Positions 42,654-51,466 of a stretch of DNA of 64,000 nucleotides are shown piece after piece. Source of the DNA: Streptomyces sp. NBC_00273. Its GTDB lineage: Bacteria > Actinomycetota > Actinomycetes > Streptomycetales > Streptomycetaceae. The translations under genes were made by a program, and so were the position numbers. Positions within the stretch are counted from its first letter, which is position 1, and each line of letters opens with the position of its first letter. The stretch spans positions 9,315,001 through 9,379,000 of the forward strand of contig NZ_CP108067.1 in the NCBI RefSeq assembly GCF_036178145.1, written 5' to 3'. Below the pieces are notes generated by a model that had not been told where the DNA came from, did not search any database, and saw nothing but the letters and a program-made list of their open reading frames with translations.

Positions 42654-43255
42654 GCGGCGAACCCCTGCTCCACCCGGTGGAGATGGACCGGATCCGGGAA
42701 GGGATCGCCGCAGCCGTCCTCGGCGCCCCCGAGGGGCTGGCCGACTCGCTCGAACACGACGCCCACGGTTACCTGCGCCTGGTGGACGCCTCGCGCGTCG
42801 GAGCCGAGGAGGCGAGCCGGCTCCTGCGCGAGGCAGTTCAGGGCGCCAGGGCAGCCGGCCACAGCTGGGACACGGTGGGCCGCGTCCTGGGGGTGAGTCG
42901 CCAAGCCGCCCAACAGCGCTTCGCGGGCAAGGGTGCGGCCGCGACCGCGTCGGCACCGTCCGCCGGGGGACCCGACGACCCGAAGCGCCGCACCCTCGGC
43001 GGGTTGACCGCGTTCAACGAGATGGCCGCCTTGGAGGAGGCCGGCCGTGACGGCTGGCACATGGTCGGCTACGGCCCCTTCTTCCACGAGGTGGAGGCGT
43101 CCGGCCACCCCTGGGAGCACTGCCGGGTCACCCTTCCTTCTCCCGCGCGACACCGGCGGCTGGAATCGGAAGGGTGGATGCCGGTCGGCGCGGGCTGGTT
43201 CCCGTGGCGGTACTACAAGCGGCCCGTCGACCCCGGCACCAAAGTCCCTACCTAG
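42650..43255 (+). CDS. HTH DNA-binding protein of unknown family
   Basis: The 201-residue protein has a helix-turn-helix in SWDTVGRVLGVSRQAAQQRF (residues about 73-92), preceded by a helical region (EEASRLLREAVQGARAAGHS). The C-terminal half (about 110-195) is aromatic-rich (GWHMVGYGPFFHEVEASGHP and GAGWFPWRYYKRP) and may sense a ligand or partner. It overlaps the membrane protein gene by 4 bp, and paired operators precede the operon, so autoregulation is likely. Comparable HTH proteins are frequent in Streptomyces, usually without known role. Confidence 0.7.
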   Translation: MSGEPLLHPVEMDRIREGIAAAVLGAPEGLADSLEHDAHGYLRLVDASRVGAEEASRLLREAVQGARAAGHSWDTVGRVLGVSRQAAQQRFAGKGAAATASAPSAGGPDDPKRRTLGGLTAFNEMAALEEAGRDGWHMVGYGPFFHEVEASGHPWEHCRVTLPSPARHRRLESEGWMPVGAGWFPWRYYKRPVDPGTKVPT

Positions 43256-43508
43256 AGGGTGTCTTGTCGGTCGGACCGGACCAGGAACGGACCAGCGCGG
43301 TCCGTGCTGCTCGGACGCAGGCGCGGCACGGGCACGACGGGGGCGGGGGAGGAGGCCTGGGGGCGCGTACGTCCCCAGGCATCGGGATCTGAGCGTCACG
43401 AACTTCCCCACCCCGGCGGTCGCAAGCCCCCATGAAGGCGGTGACCGTGGGCAGCCCCTCCCGAACCTGTGGCCGAAATCCGCTGGACGCGGAACGGATA
43501 CTGACGTC

Positions 43509-44030
43509 ATGGCCGTTACTCAGCAGCTCGCCCGCATCCCGGAGGCGTATCTCGTCGCCTGCCGTCAGTCCGCCAGCGCGTCGCCGGACCGCGATCCCCA
43601 CTGGGATCCACCGGCGTACGACGTGTTGGACCTGTCCTGGGCGCCGGCGCTGCTGAAACGCGTCGGGGAGGTGGCTGGACTGGAAGGGGCCCCTCTCGAC
43701 GCTTTGCGCCGGGCCATCGACGGCGACACTGCTCTGGACCTCGACTTCCTCGACACTCACCCGCACGCCATAGCCCCTTTCGGGGGCGCCCCCACCGGCC
43801 TGGACGTCTCCCAAGTGGCGCGCGTCTGCGAACTGCTCGGCCAGATCGACATGCCCGCCCTTCTCGCCGCCCTGCCGGCCGACGAGCGTGACGCCGGATC
43901 CTTGATCGGCCAGGTGGGCGCTGTCACCGGCGGTCTGAGGGCGTACCTGCTGGAGCACTTCAACGCCTTGCGCGACTTCTACCTCGACGCAGCCGAGCGC
44001 CACCTGCTCGTCGTGCTCTGGTGGGACTGA
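43509..44030 (+). CDS. DUF1877 family protein
   Basis: The 173-residue protein matches the DUF1877 (YfbM-like) pattern: QQLARIPEAYLVACRQSA at the start, YDVLDLSWAPALLKRV, LDLDFLDTHPHAIAPFGG, and an ending with LLEHFNALRDFYLDAAERHL then VVLWWD. The family has no settled biochemical function; members are sometimes found near toxin-immunity genes. The ATG at 43509 begins at the conserved MAVTQQL; the frame upstream is not similar. Confidence 0.85.
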   Translation: MAVTQQLARIPEAYLVACRQSASASPDRDPHWDPPAYDVLDLSWAPALLKRVGEVAGLEGAPLDALRRAIDGDTALDLDFLDTHPHAIAPFGGAPTGLDVSQVARVCELLGQIDMPALLAALPADERDAGSLIGQVGAVTGGLRAYLLEHFNALRDFYLDAAERHLLVVLWWD

Positions 44031-44286
44031 CCCGCAACCCAGTAGGCGTCCCCACCACGAGCACCTGGGAAACTGCGCGACCGTCCACACCCGCTCCTTT
44101 CGGCGGGGGCCGGAGTTGTCCCAGGCGCGGCCGGCCAGACCGGACCGGGGGACCGGAGGATCAGCAGCTCTGAGTCGCCATGCTTTACCAATCGGTCGAC
44201 CCATCATCAGTGCAGGTCACATAGCTTCTAGTCATCCGAAGGGGGTCCGGCGGATGTTACGCCGGGCCGAGAAGGAGAAGTGTGTC

Positions 44287-44610
44287 GTGACCCTGATCAA
44301 CCTGATGAACACCGCAGCGGATCTTCCGGAAGGGTGGCGTTCGCTCGTGCTGGGGGAGGTGGGCACTGCCTGCGTGAAGGTGCTGAGGATGGACGAAATG
44401 CCCGTCGAACCCGAGAGCCACGCAGCCACCGAGGCCCTGCTCGTCCTCGACGGGCAGCTCCAACTCGAAGTCAGCGGCCGGCGGATCTCGGTACGTGCAG
44501 GCGAGCTCTACATGATTCCGGCAGGAACGACCCACGCGGTCGGCCCCGACAGCCGGGGCACACTCGTGATCGTGGAACTCCGAGAAGACGAACTCGAAGA
44601 CTCCCCGTAG
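44287..44610 (+). CDS. Cupin domain protein
   Basis: The GTG at 44287 lies eight bases after AAGGAG and gives 107 residues; an in-frame ATG at 44254 is the alternative. The small beta-barrel shows a cupin-2 pattern: PVEPESHAATEALLVLDGQL (His and Glu of motif 1) and GELYMIPAGTTHAVGP (His of motif 2). It may bind a metal and a small ligand; many such proteins are isomerases or binding proteins. Neighbours do not indicate a pathway. Confidence 0.82.
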   Translation: MTLINLMNTAADLPEGWRSLVLGEVGTACVKVLRMDEMPVEPESHAATEALLVLDGQLQLEVSGRRISVRAGELYMIPAGTTHAVGPDSRGTLVIVELREDELEDSP

Positions 44611-44763
44611 GTCGCACCTGGGGGTCCGGTGGTCGGCCGCAGCCGGATTCCGGGTCCGTCGGCCGAACGGGGACCGGGCCCCGACGACATCACCCTGCCG
44701 GTCGGCACCGACACCGGTGTCTCAACGGCCCGGTGGACGAACCGGCCTGGATAGGGTGCTGGC

Positions 44764-45135
44764 ATGGCGACGATCCTGCGGCGCCCCAGACCCGGATTCG
44801 CATGGGATTGGTGGGCCGTGGACGCCGCGGGATTCCTCGTGCAGTTCTGCGACGGGCCTGCCCCCGAGCACCTGCTCGCGCATGTGGACCGCGTCGACGC
44901 CGCATCTTTGTGGGCCGAGGAACACCGACCTGCATGGTTCAACCGTAGCCCCCTGCCGCTTCACGCCTTCGGCTGCAACGGCGAGTTGCCGACCTACACC
45001 CGGCAGGGTGTCCCGGACTTCCCGTTGCGGCTGTCCGACGCACCAGCAGTCATCGCGGAGGTTGCGGCCTTGGTCGAACTGAACCGGGCGGTGGGAGGTG
45101 CCTGGACGATCTACCTCGACGACGGATGGGTCTAG
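44764..45135 (+). CDS. Hypothetical small protein
   Basis: The 123-residue product is Trp- and aromatic-rich at the start (GFAWDWWAVDAAGFLVQFCD), then has a helical EHLLAHVDRVDAASLWAEEH and a final GGAWTIYLDDGWV. It is soluble and slightly acidic, similar in size and composition to immunity-like proteins. I do not recognise the family. It stands alone between the cupin gene and the IS110 remnant. Confidence 0.65.
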   Translation: MATILRRPRPGFAWDWWAVDAAGFLVQFCDGPAPEHLLAHVDRVDAASLWAEEHRPAWFNRSPLPLHAFGCNGELPTYTRQGVPDFPLRLSDAPAVIAEVAALVELNRAVGGAWTIYLDDGWV

Positions 45136-45235
45136 GCAGTCCCTTCATCTGGTCAGCTCGCTGACCGGATGAACATGGTGGCGCGGCGGACCTCGTTGCC
45201 CTGGCTCTCGCTCTCGTCGCGGGTGAGGGCGGAAG

Positions 45236-45370
45236 GGAGGCGACCGGGCAGCCCATATCCCGGGCGACCGCCAGCGGCAGGGCGCCGATCGAGGCCGGCT
45301 GGTCGACCACGACCAGTACCGTTGCGTGCTTGGCCCGGAGTTTCGCGAACGGCTCGCGGAGCTTGGGTTC
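45236..45370 (-). pseudogene. IS110-family transposase fragment
   Basis: On the minus strand this stretch encodes PKLREPFAKLRAKHATVLVV followed by VDQPASIGALPLAVARDMGC, the DEDD-domain signature of IS110 transposases (VVVDQPASIGALP, with the catalytic Asp). The reading continues only to about PVASLPP; the next expected part (LPGLAMRRIADLYPGEAK) is absent and the frame is lost. No ends or flanking repeats of the element remain. It marks an old insertion in the small-gene island. Confidence 0.7.
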
Positions 45371-45491
45371 GGTGTGGGGCAGGCGTCTGTGCCCCCGGAT
45401 CATCAACCGCAAGAAGGGGGTAAGTCATGCCGGATCCGAAGGCCGGAGGCCCCCTTGCGGAGCCACGAAAAGGGTAACGGGGGCTGGCAGG

Positions 45492-46013
45492 TCAGTCCGC
45501 GGGTTCCAGCCCGAGGGCGCTACCCACCGGGATCGCCCGCCACATCGCGCTGACCTGCGGAAGCGTTTCGACGAACGTGGCGATCCGGGCCAGTGCAGCG
45601 GCACGTTCATGACCGATGGGATCGAAGTCGAAGCCCATGCTGTCGGCCCAGGCCATGTCTTCCAGGTCGGCCCAGGCGGGAGAGTCGGCAAAGAACAGTT
45701 CGAGTTCTACGTTCCAGCGCTGCGGCTGCCAGGACTCGTCATCCTCGTCTTCCTGGTCACCCTCGTTGCGCACCGCGAACTGCCTGGTGAAGACCAGTGC
45801 GGGGCGGTCCTCGTGCCAACTCCACCGCCCCCACTGCACGATGAACCCGTCGCCGTCGTCCTCTGCAGGCTCAATCCCGTCGACCGGCACCTGGACGAAC
45901 TCCTGGAACGCAGACCATGCCCGCGCAACGTCGTCGACCGCATCCGGGTCAAGCCCGTGACGTCGAAGGGCGAGCACGAACAGCTCAGGACCGTTCTTCC
46001 AGTGCGCGGCCAC
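45492..46013 (-). CDS. Hypothetical acidic protein
   Basis: The 173-residue protein is acidic and aromatic-rich (GFIVQWGRWSWHEDRPALVF, an Asp/Glu run DQEDEDDESWQP, then LELFFADSPAWADLEDM). It starts at GTG 46013, ten bases after the TetR gene stop and without its own ribosome site, so it is probably translated by coupling with tetR. The composition resembles cytosolic immunity-like proteins; family not recognised. Confidence 0.65.
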   Translation of the reverse strand: MAAHWKNGPELFVLALRRHGLDPDAVDDVARAWSAFQEFVQVPVDGIEPAEDDGDGFIVQWGRWSWHEDRPALVFTRQFAVRNEGDQEDEDDESWQPQRWNVELELFFADSPAWADLEDMAWADSMGFDFDPIGHERAAALARIATFVETLPQVSAMWRAIPVGSALGLEPAD

Positions 46014-46022
46014 GCCGGATGC

Positions 46023-46727
46023 TCAGCGACCCAGCCGGGCCGCGAGCCCGTCGAGCACGCAGTCCAAGCCGAACGCGAACTCGACGTCGGGATCGAGTTC
46101 CTCGGCTTCCAGGACGCGGCGGGCGAGCATCGGGTGTTCGCCCGCCGCGAGGACTTCACTGATGTACGGGCCGACGCTGCGCTGCCACTCCTCCTCGCTG
46201 AGCCCGGTGCGCTGCTCCGCGCGTCGAAGGGCCTGCTGGGCGGCGACCGAACCCAGTACGTACGCGTGCACGGCGCCGAGCGCCTGCGAGGCCAGGGTGA
46301 TGTCGGGCGTGAGCGCGACCGCGGCGCGCAGCGCGGACTCCGATCGGCGCAACGAGTTGGGGCCGAGCGCGGGCCTGCCCGCCAGTTCACCCGCCAACCA
46401 AGGATGCCGCAGCAGCGTCGCACGCAACAGGTGCGCGACCGCCCCCAGACCGGCACGCCAGTCCTCGGTGGACTCGGGCAGCGGATCCTCGCCCTGTGCC
46501 GCGTCGACCATCAGGTCCACCAGCTCGTCGCGGTTGGTGATGTACCGGTAGAGCGATGCGGTCCCGGAACCGAGATCACCCGCGACCCGCCGCATCGACA
46601 CCGCCGCCAATCCCTCCGCGTCCGCGACGGCCAGCGCAGCGGCCACGTACTGGTCCACCCCGGGCGCGCGTCGACGCGGTTCGGGGCGCGGCCGGGTCCA
46701 CACCGACGAGGGCACGGGTTCGGTCAT
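46023..46727 (-). CDS. TetR family regulator
   Basis: The 234-residue protein has an N-terminal TetR HTH (VDQYVAAALAVADAEGLAAV, then MRRVAGDLGSGTASLYRYI, residues about 24-65) and a helical ligand-binding C-terminus with the TetR_C type ending (LDPDVEFAFGLDCVLDGLAA). It is divergent from the FAD monooxygenase, 56 bp apart, and very likely represses it, with the monooxygenase substrate or a related aromatic compound as inducer. Confidence 0.9.
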   Translation of the reverse strand: MTEPVPSSVWTRPRPEPRRRAPGVDQYVAAALAVADAEGLAAVSMRRVAGDLGSGTASLYRYITNRDELVDLMVDAAQGEDPLPESTEDWRAGLGAVAHLLRATLLRHPWLAGELAGRPALGPNSLRRSESALRAAVALTPDITLASQALGAVHAYVLGSVAAQQALRRAEQRTGLSEEEWQRSVGPYISEVLAAGEHPMLARRVLEAEELDPDVEFAFGLDCVLDGLAARLGR

Positions 46728-46783
46728 CGGGGCGGGTCCTTTCCTCGTTGACCCTCATCCTATCTTCTGGCTACGGTGTATCC
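46728..46783. promoter_or_regulatory. Divergent tetR / monooxygenase promoter
   Basis: The 56-bp gap holds TATCTT (46761-46766) as a possible -10 for the monooxygenase. TGTATCCA occurs at 46777-46784 and again at 46797-46804, and CTTCTGG (46764-46770) is inverted as CCAGAAG (46802-46808), so a repressor site probably spans the start codon. No Shine-Dalgarno is seen for the monooxygenase; a leaderless mRNA is possible. Confidence 0.4.
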
Positions 46784-48364
46784 ATGACAGAGACGATGTA
46801 TCCAGAAGTTCCGGTGCTCGTGGTCGGAGGCGGCAGCGTCGGCCTGATCACCACAGCACTGCTCACCCACCACGGCGTCCCCGCCGTGCTCGTCGAACGA
46901 CGGGCCGGGCCGTCCGTGCACCCGCGCGCCACCGGCATCGGCCCGCGCACCGTCGAGGTCCTCCGCGAACTAGGACTCGACACCGCCGTCGACGCCGCCG
47001 CGGTCGACCTCCGGGGCGCCGCGGGCAAGGCGGTGGCACGGACCGTCGTCGAGATGGGCGCGGGCGACGTCGTGACCGTGCCCATGCCGACCCCGTCCGC
47101 CGACGAACTGGACGTGACGCCCTTCAGGCTGCGCGGCGTCTGCGCCCAGGACCGGCTCGACGCCGTCGTCGCAACCGACCTCGCACGCCGCGGAGCGGAC
47201 CTGCGCTGGTCGACCCGACTGGTCGGCATCGCACAGGACGCCAACGGGGTCGACGTCGAACTGGAGGGGCCCGACGGCCGCTACTCGCTACGGTGCGCGC
47301 GCGTGGTCGCCGCCGACGGCACGCACAGCACCGTGCGGACCGCACTCGGCGTGGGTACCTCCGGGCCGGGCGACCTGGGCAAGTCGATGATCAACATCCT
47401 GTTCCGTGCCGACCTCCGACCGCACCTGCGGGGAATGTCCTTCGCCACCTGCACGATCACCACCCCACAAGCCCCCGGCCTGCTGGCCACCGTGGACGGC
47501 GAGACGAACTGGGTCTTCCACGTCCCCTGCGACGTCGACGCCGGCGAACGCCCCGAGGACTTCACGCACGAACGCTGCGCCGCGGTCGTCCGGGTGGCGG
47601 TCGGCGATCCCGAACTCGACGTCGAGGTGCGCAGCGTACTGCCGTGGCGGCCCAGGAGCGCAGCGGCCGAAAGCTTCGCCGTCGGCCGGGTGTTCCTCGT
47701 CGGCGATGCCGCGCACACCGTGTCGCCCCTGGGCGCGTTCGGCCTCAACACCGGGGTCGCCGACGCGCACAACCTGGCCTGGAAGCTGGCCGCCGTCCAC
47801 CACGGCGAGGCCGGTGCCGGGCTGCTCGACACATACGCGCACGAACGCGAACCGGTCGCCGCGGCCACGCTGGACCAGGCGATGCGCAGGCTCGCCGACC
47901 CGCAGTTGCACTGGGGACGCGGACCCGAGGCCGACGCCGCCAGGGCGGCGGCGGGGGTGTGGGCGGCGCCGGTCGTGCACCTCGGCCAGAGGTACGACTC
48001 GGCCGCCGTCGTCGACCCGCAGCCACTGCTCCCCTCCACCGTGGACCTGGTGCTGGACGGATCGCCGGGTTCACGAGTGCCCCACGCGTGGATCGACGGG
48101 GTTTCCACGCTCGACCTGGTGGCGTCCCGGTGGACCCTGCTGGTGGGCGTCGCCGGTGACCGCTGGCTCGCCGCCGCGGCGGACGTCGCACTCCCCGTAC
48201 ATCGTGTCGCGGTCCCCTGGCTCCCCGACGAAGGGGCGCTGCTCGTCCGTCCGGACGGGATCGTCGCGATGCGCGCCACCGCGGCGGCGACGGATCCGAC
48301 GCGGTTCCTCACCGAAGTCTTGGACCAGGTACTGGCCAGGCCGGTCCCGATACCGAGCACCTGA
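46784..48364 (+). CDS. FAD-dependent aromatic monooxygenase (class A flavoprotein hydroxylase)
   Basis: The 526-residue protein has the three FAD/NADPH motifs of group A hydroxylases: VLVVGGGSVGLITTALL (dinucleotide fold, residues about 9-25), ARVVAADGTHSTVRTALG (DG motif) and GRVFLVGDAAHTVSPLGAFG (GD motif). The C-terminal domain (about 405-520) is thioredoxin-like, as in phenol hydroxylase and rifampicin or polyketide monooxygenases. It should hydroxylate an aromatic or polyketide substrate. Expression is probably controlled by the divergent TetR. Confidence 0.92.
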   Translation: MTETMYPEVPVLVVGGGSVGLITTALLTHHGVPAVLVERRAGPSVHPRATGIGPRTVEVLRELGLDTAVDAAAVDLRGAAGKAVARTVVEMGAGDVVTVPMPTPSADELDVTPFRLRGVCAQDRLDAVVATDLARRGADLRWSTRLVGIAQDANGVDVELEGPDGRYSLRCARVVAADGTHSTVRTALGVGTSGPGDLGKSMINILFRADLRPHLRGMSFATCTITTPQAPGLLATVDGETNWVFHVPCDVDAGERPEDFTHERCAAVVRVAVGDPELDVEVRSVLPWRPRSAAAESFAVGRVFLVGDAAHTVSPLGAFGLNTGVADAHNLAWKLAAVHHGEAGAGLLDTYAHEREPVAAATLDQAMRRLADPQLHWGRGPEADAARAAAGVWAAPVVHLGQRYDSAAVVDPQPLLPSTVDLVLDGSPGSRVPHAWIDGVSTLDLVASRWTLLVGVAGDRWLAAAADVALPVHRVAVPWLPDEGALLVRPDGIVAMRATAAATDPTRFLTEVLDQVLARPVPIPST

Positions 48365-48680
48365 ACGGGACACCTCAACGGAGGAGCCCCGAGGAGTCCC
48401 CTCCGCGGCCGGAGCTTCGTCGCGACGGAGGCCCCCAGGGGGTCTGTCAAGTCCCGAAAGCTCGCGGCATGACGTGGTGCGGGAGCGGAGGGCTTACTCA
48501 GGAGATGGAAGCACGCGTAGGGGACGGTCCCCGCCCAGGCGTTTCCAGATGTCCAGATGGCCGGAGTTCCAAATTTCCAGGTTCCACCTCCGGGATGTGG
48601 AGGCGTTGACGGTTCGGAAGGAGTGAGCGCATGCGAGTCACCACGGTGTACCCACCGCCCTGTGCTGGGGGGCGAGCGTC
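48365..48680. other. Intergenic region without recognised features
   Basis: No gene is supported. A short inverted repeat (GGGGAC/GTCCCC near 48520) and several similar TTCCAGATG/TTTCCAGG stretches are visible but match no known element. It contains the promoter of the large low-complexity gene downstream. Confidence 0.4.
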
Positions 48681-51209
48681 GTGAATTCCCTGCCCCCTTC
48701 CTCCGAGCGTCCCACCGGCCCGCCGCCCGGCCCGTTGTCGGGCCGGGGCGAGCACGTAGAGCCGCCGCCGCCCCCGCCGCCCCCGCTGCCGCCACCAGGC
48801 CCTCCGCCTCCCTCGGGGCCCCCGTCGGGGCCCCTACCGTTCTCGTCCGGCGGGTCTTCGCTACCGCCGGCGGGTGGCGGTGGCCGGGCTCGCGGGTGGC
48901 GATCGCGCAAGGCCGTACTGGGCGTGAGCACGGCGGTGGCCGTGGTGTCGGCGGCGGTCCTCAGCTTCACCGTGCTGGGCGGGAACACCGCGATGAGCGG
49001 TGAGGTCTTCCTCCAAGCCGCTCCGGAGGTCGGGCCCGACCCGTTCACTCCTTCGACGGCCACACGAGCCCAGAGCGTCGCCAAGGTCACGCCCATGACC
49101 GCGGGCATGAACGCGAAGGACGGTACGAGCCCCAACGGAACCACGGGTACTGCGAGCGCCACGAACGGTGCGCGCACGCTCGAGGTCGACGGCGGGTATC
49201 CCGGGCTGTACGGCGGAACGCGGAACGTCGCGAGCTGTGACGTCGAGAAACAGATCCGGTTCCTCACGCAGTACCCGGACAAGGGCAGGGCATTTGCCGT
49301 CTCGCTGGGCATCCGCCAGCCCGAGATCCCCTCGTACCTGCGGTCGCTGACGCCCGTCCGGCTGGGTTGGGACACCAGGGTCACCAATCACGGATACCGC
49401 AACGGCGTGCCCACCAGCTACCAGGCGGTCCTGCAGGCCGGCACTCCCGTACTGGTCGACGGCCGGGGCGTGCCCCGGGTCCGTTGTGCCTGCGGCAACC
49501 CCTTGGATCCGCCCGTCGCGGTCAGAGGCGGGCAGACGTACAGCGGCGCGAAGTGGTCCTCGTTCCGGTCGTCCGACCTCGTCGCGGTCAAGCCCGCCGT
49601 GAAGCCGGTGAAGACCGTCACGGTCTTCGACCAGGACCGCAGGGGATGGTACGCGCGCCCGAGCGGAGCGGCGGAGAGCAAGCACGACCGCGAGGTCCCG
49701 CCCCCGAAGGGCCAGACCCCCGGCTCTGCCTACCCGGTCCTGCCGGCGGCCCACCCGGGATCAGTCCAGCCACCCCCGAACACGACCCCGAACCAGCCCC
49801 CGAAGACCAACCCTGGCCAGAACCCCGGCCAGAACCCCGGGAACGCACCCGCTCAGATCCCGGGCAACGTCCCAGGCCAGAAGCCGGGCGAGGGCTCGGA
49901 GAAGGTACCGGGCCAGGACCCGGTGAAGGACCCGGGTCAGGAGACGGGCGAGAACCCGGGCCAGGAGCCCGGACCGGACGCAGGCAAGGAGCACGGCCAG
50001 GCCCCGGGCAAGGCTCCCGGGAAGAAGCCTGGCAAGGACTCGGGGCAGGAGCCGGGGAAGGAGTCCGGCCAGGAGACGGGCGAGGACCCGAGGAAGGAGC
50101 CGGGCAAAGAGTCCAGCCAGGAGACGGGTGAGAAGCCCGGCCGGGCTCCCGGGAAGGCGCCGGGCAAGGAGTCGGGCAAGGAGTCGGGTGAGAAGCCCGG
50201 CCGGGCTCCCGGGAAGGCGCCGGGCAAGGAGTCGGGCAAGGAGTCGGGCGAGAAGCCCGGCCGGGCTCCCGGGAAGGCGCCGGGCAAGGACTCGGGCAAG
50301 GAGTCGGGCGAGAACCCGGGCAAGGAGTCCGGCCAAGCCCCGGACAAGACCCCCGGGAAGGACTCGGAGAAGGTTCCGGGCCGGGATCCAGACCAGGATC
50401 CTGCGAAGGTGCCCGGTCAGCAGTCGGACGAGGGCCCGGGGAAGGAGTCGGGGAAGGCGCCTGACCAAGAGCCCGACAGGGGGCCCGCCCACGATCCTGC
50501 GAAGGTGCCCGGTCAGCAGTCGGGTAAGGGTTCCGGGAAGGTACCCGGCAAGGATCCTGGCAAGGGGGCGGGGCAGGGCTCGGACACGGCTCCCGGGAAG
50601 GCGCCGGAATCCGGCCACGACACAGGCCAGGACACCGGTAAGGAGTCCGGGAGGTTGCCGGGTCACGAGCCGGGCCATGCCCCGGACACGGGCGCCGGCC
50701 ACGATGCCGGAACGGCGCCCGGGAACGGGTCGGGCCAGGGCCAAGGTTCCGGGAAGGCGCCGGGACAGGGTTCCGGGAACGGCCAGGGCCAAGGCCAGGG
50801 TTCTGGGAAGGTGCCCGGCCAAGGCCAAGGCCAAGGCCAAGGCCAAGGCCAAGGCCAAGGCCAAGGCCAAGGCCAAGGCCAAGGCCAAGGCCAAGGCCAA
50901 GGCCAAGATTCCGGAAACGGCCAGGGGCAGGGTCAGGGTTCCGGGAACGGCCGGGGCCAGGACCAGAGCCGGGGCCGGGATTCCGGAAACGGCCAGGGCC
51001 AGGGCTCCGGAAACGGTCGGGGTCAGGGTCAGGGTCAGGGTCAGGGTTCCGGGAACGGTCGAGGTCAGGGTCAGGGTCAGGGTCAGGGTTCCGGGAACGG
51101 TCGAGGTCAGGGCCAGGATCAGGGCCAGGGCCAGGGTTCCGGGAACGGCCAAGGCCAGGGTTCCGGGAACGGCCAGGGCAACCGCTCCGGCAACGGCTTC
51201 CGGCGGTGA
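48681..51209 (+). CDS. Membrane-anchored DUF6777-like protein with long PG/GQ low-complexity tail
   Basis: The 842-residue product starts with a Pro-rich cytoplasmic part (a run of eight Pro), has one membrane helix (AVLGVSTAVAVVSAAVLSFTV, residues about 76-98), then a folded domain to about 350 with conserved cysteines (NVASCDVEKQIRFL, PRVRCACGNPLDP). I believe this is the Streptomyces DUF6777 type, from memory. From about residue 355 to the end it is low-complexity: charged repeats such as GKESGEKPGRAPGKAP, then a Gly-Gln region coded partly by fifteen perfect hexamers. Such a tail could span or bind the cell wall. The GTG start has only a weak GGGGGG site. Confidence 0.75.
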   Translation: MNSLPPSSERPTGPPPGPLSGRGEHVEPPPPPPPPLPPPGPPPPSGPPSGPLPFSSGGSSLPPAGGGGRARGWRSRKAVLGVSTAVAVVSAAVLSFTVLGGNTAMSGEVFLQAAPEVGPDPFTPSTATRAQSVAKVTPMTAGMNAKDGTSPNGTTGTASATNGARTLEVDGGYPGLYGGTRNVASCDVEKQIRFLTQYPDKGRAFAVSLGIRQPEIPSYLRSLTPVRLGWDTRVTNHGYRNGVPTSYQAVLQAGTPVLVDGRGVPRVRCACGNPLDPPVAVRGGQTYSGAKWSSFRSSDLVAVKPAVKPVKTVTVFDQDRRGWYARPSGAAESKHDREVPPPKGQTPGSAYPVLPAAHPGSVQPPPNTTPNQPPKTNPGQNPGQNPGNAPAQIPGNVPGQKPGEGSEKVPGQDPVKDPGQETGENPGQEPGPDAGKEHGQAPGKAPGKKPGKDSGQEPGKESGQETGEDPRKEPGKESSQETGEKPGRAPGKAPGKESGKESGEKPGRAPGKAPGKESGKESGEKPGRAPGKAPGKDSGKESGENPGKESGQAPDKTPGKDSEKVPGRDPDQDPAKVPGQQSDEGPGKESGKAPDQEPDRGPAHDPAKVPGQQSGKGSGKVPGKDPGKGAGQGSDTAPGKAPESGHDTGQDTGKESGRLPGHEPGHAPDTGAGHDAGTAPGNGSGQGQGSGKAPGQGSGNGQGQGQGSGKVPGQGQGQGQGQGQGQGQGQGQGQGQGQGQGQDSGNGQGQGQGSGNGRGQDQSRGRDSGNGQGQGSGNGRGQGQGQGQGSGNGRGQGQGQGQGSGNGRGQGQDQGQGQGSGNGQGQGSGNGQGNRSGNGFRR
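50817..50906 (+). repeat. (GGCCAA)15 hexanucleotide tandem repeat
   Basis: Fifteen perfect copies of GGCCAA encode a Gly-Gln run inside the low-complexity tail. They are surrounded by looser GGCCAGGGCCAA and GGTCAGGGTCAG arrays. Unit changes would keep the frame, so length variation between strains is expected. Confidence 0.95.
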
Positions 51210-51466
51210 GCCGAGGAGGAACAGTCCTGGCGACCCCGTGGGTCGAATACCCGGGCGATGACGCTCCGGCCGAGCCGCCGCCGGCTGATGCCCGCGGTGG
51301 CTGCGTCCGTGCGTGGGGCGACGAGAGCCACTCCATCGGTGACGGCCTGATCTCGTCGTCCCCGGACCGGTGAAGGCCCTTTCACGGCCCTCGTTCCTTG
51401 TCACGTTCTTGTGAAGATCGTTAGCATTTCCCGCAGTCGCCCTCCGGGGGTGCGGAGGGGGCAGCT

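Noticed and set aside
50128..51261. CRISPR-like direct repeats
   Set aside because: The repeats are coding, short, in frame and without spacers; they make the protein's low-complexity tail.
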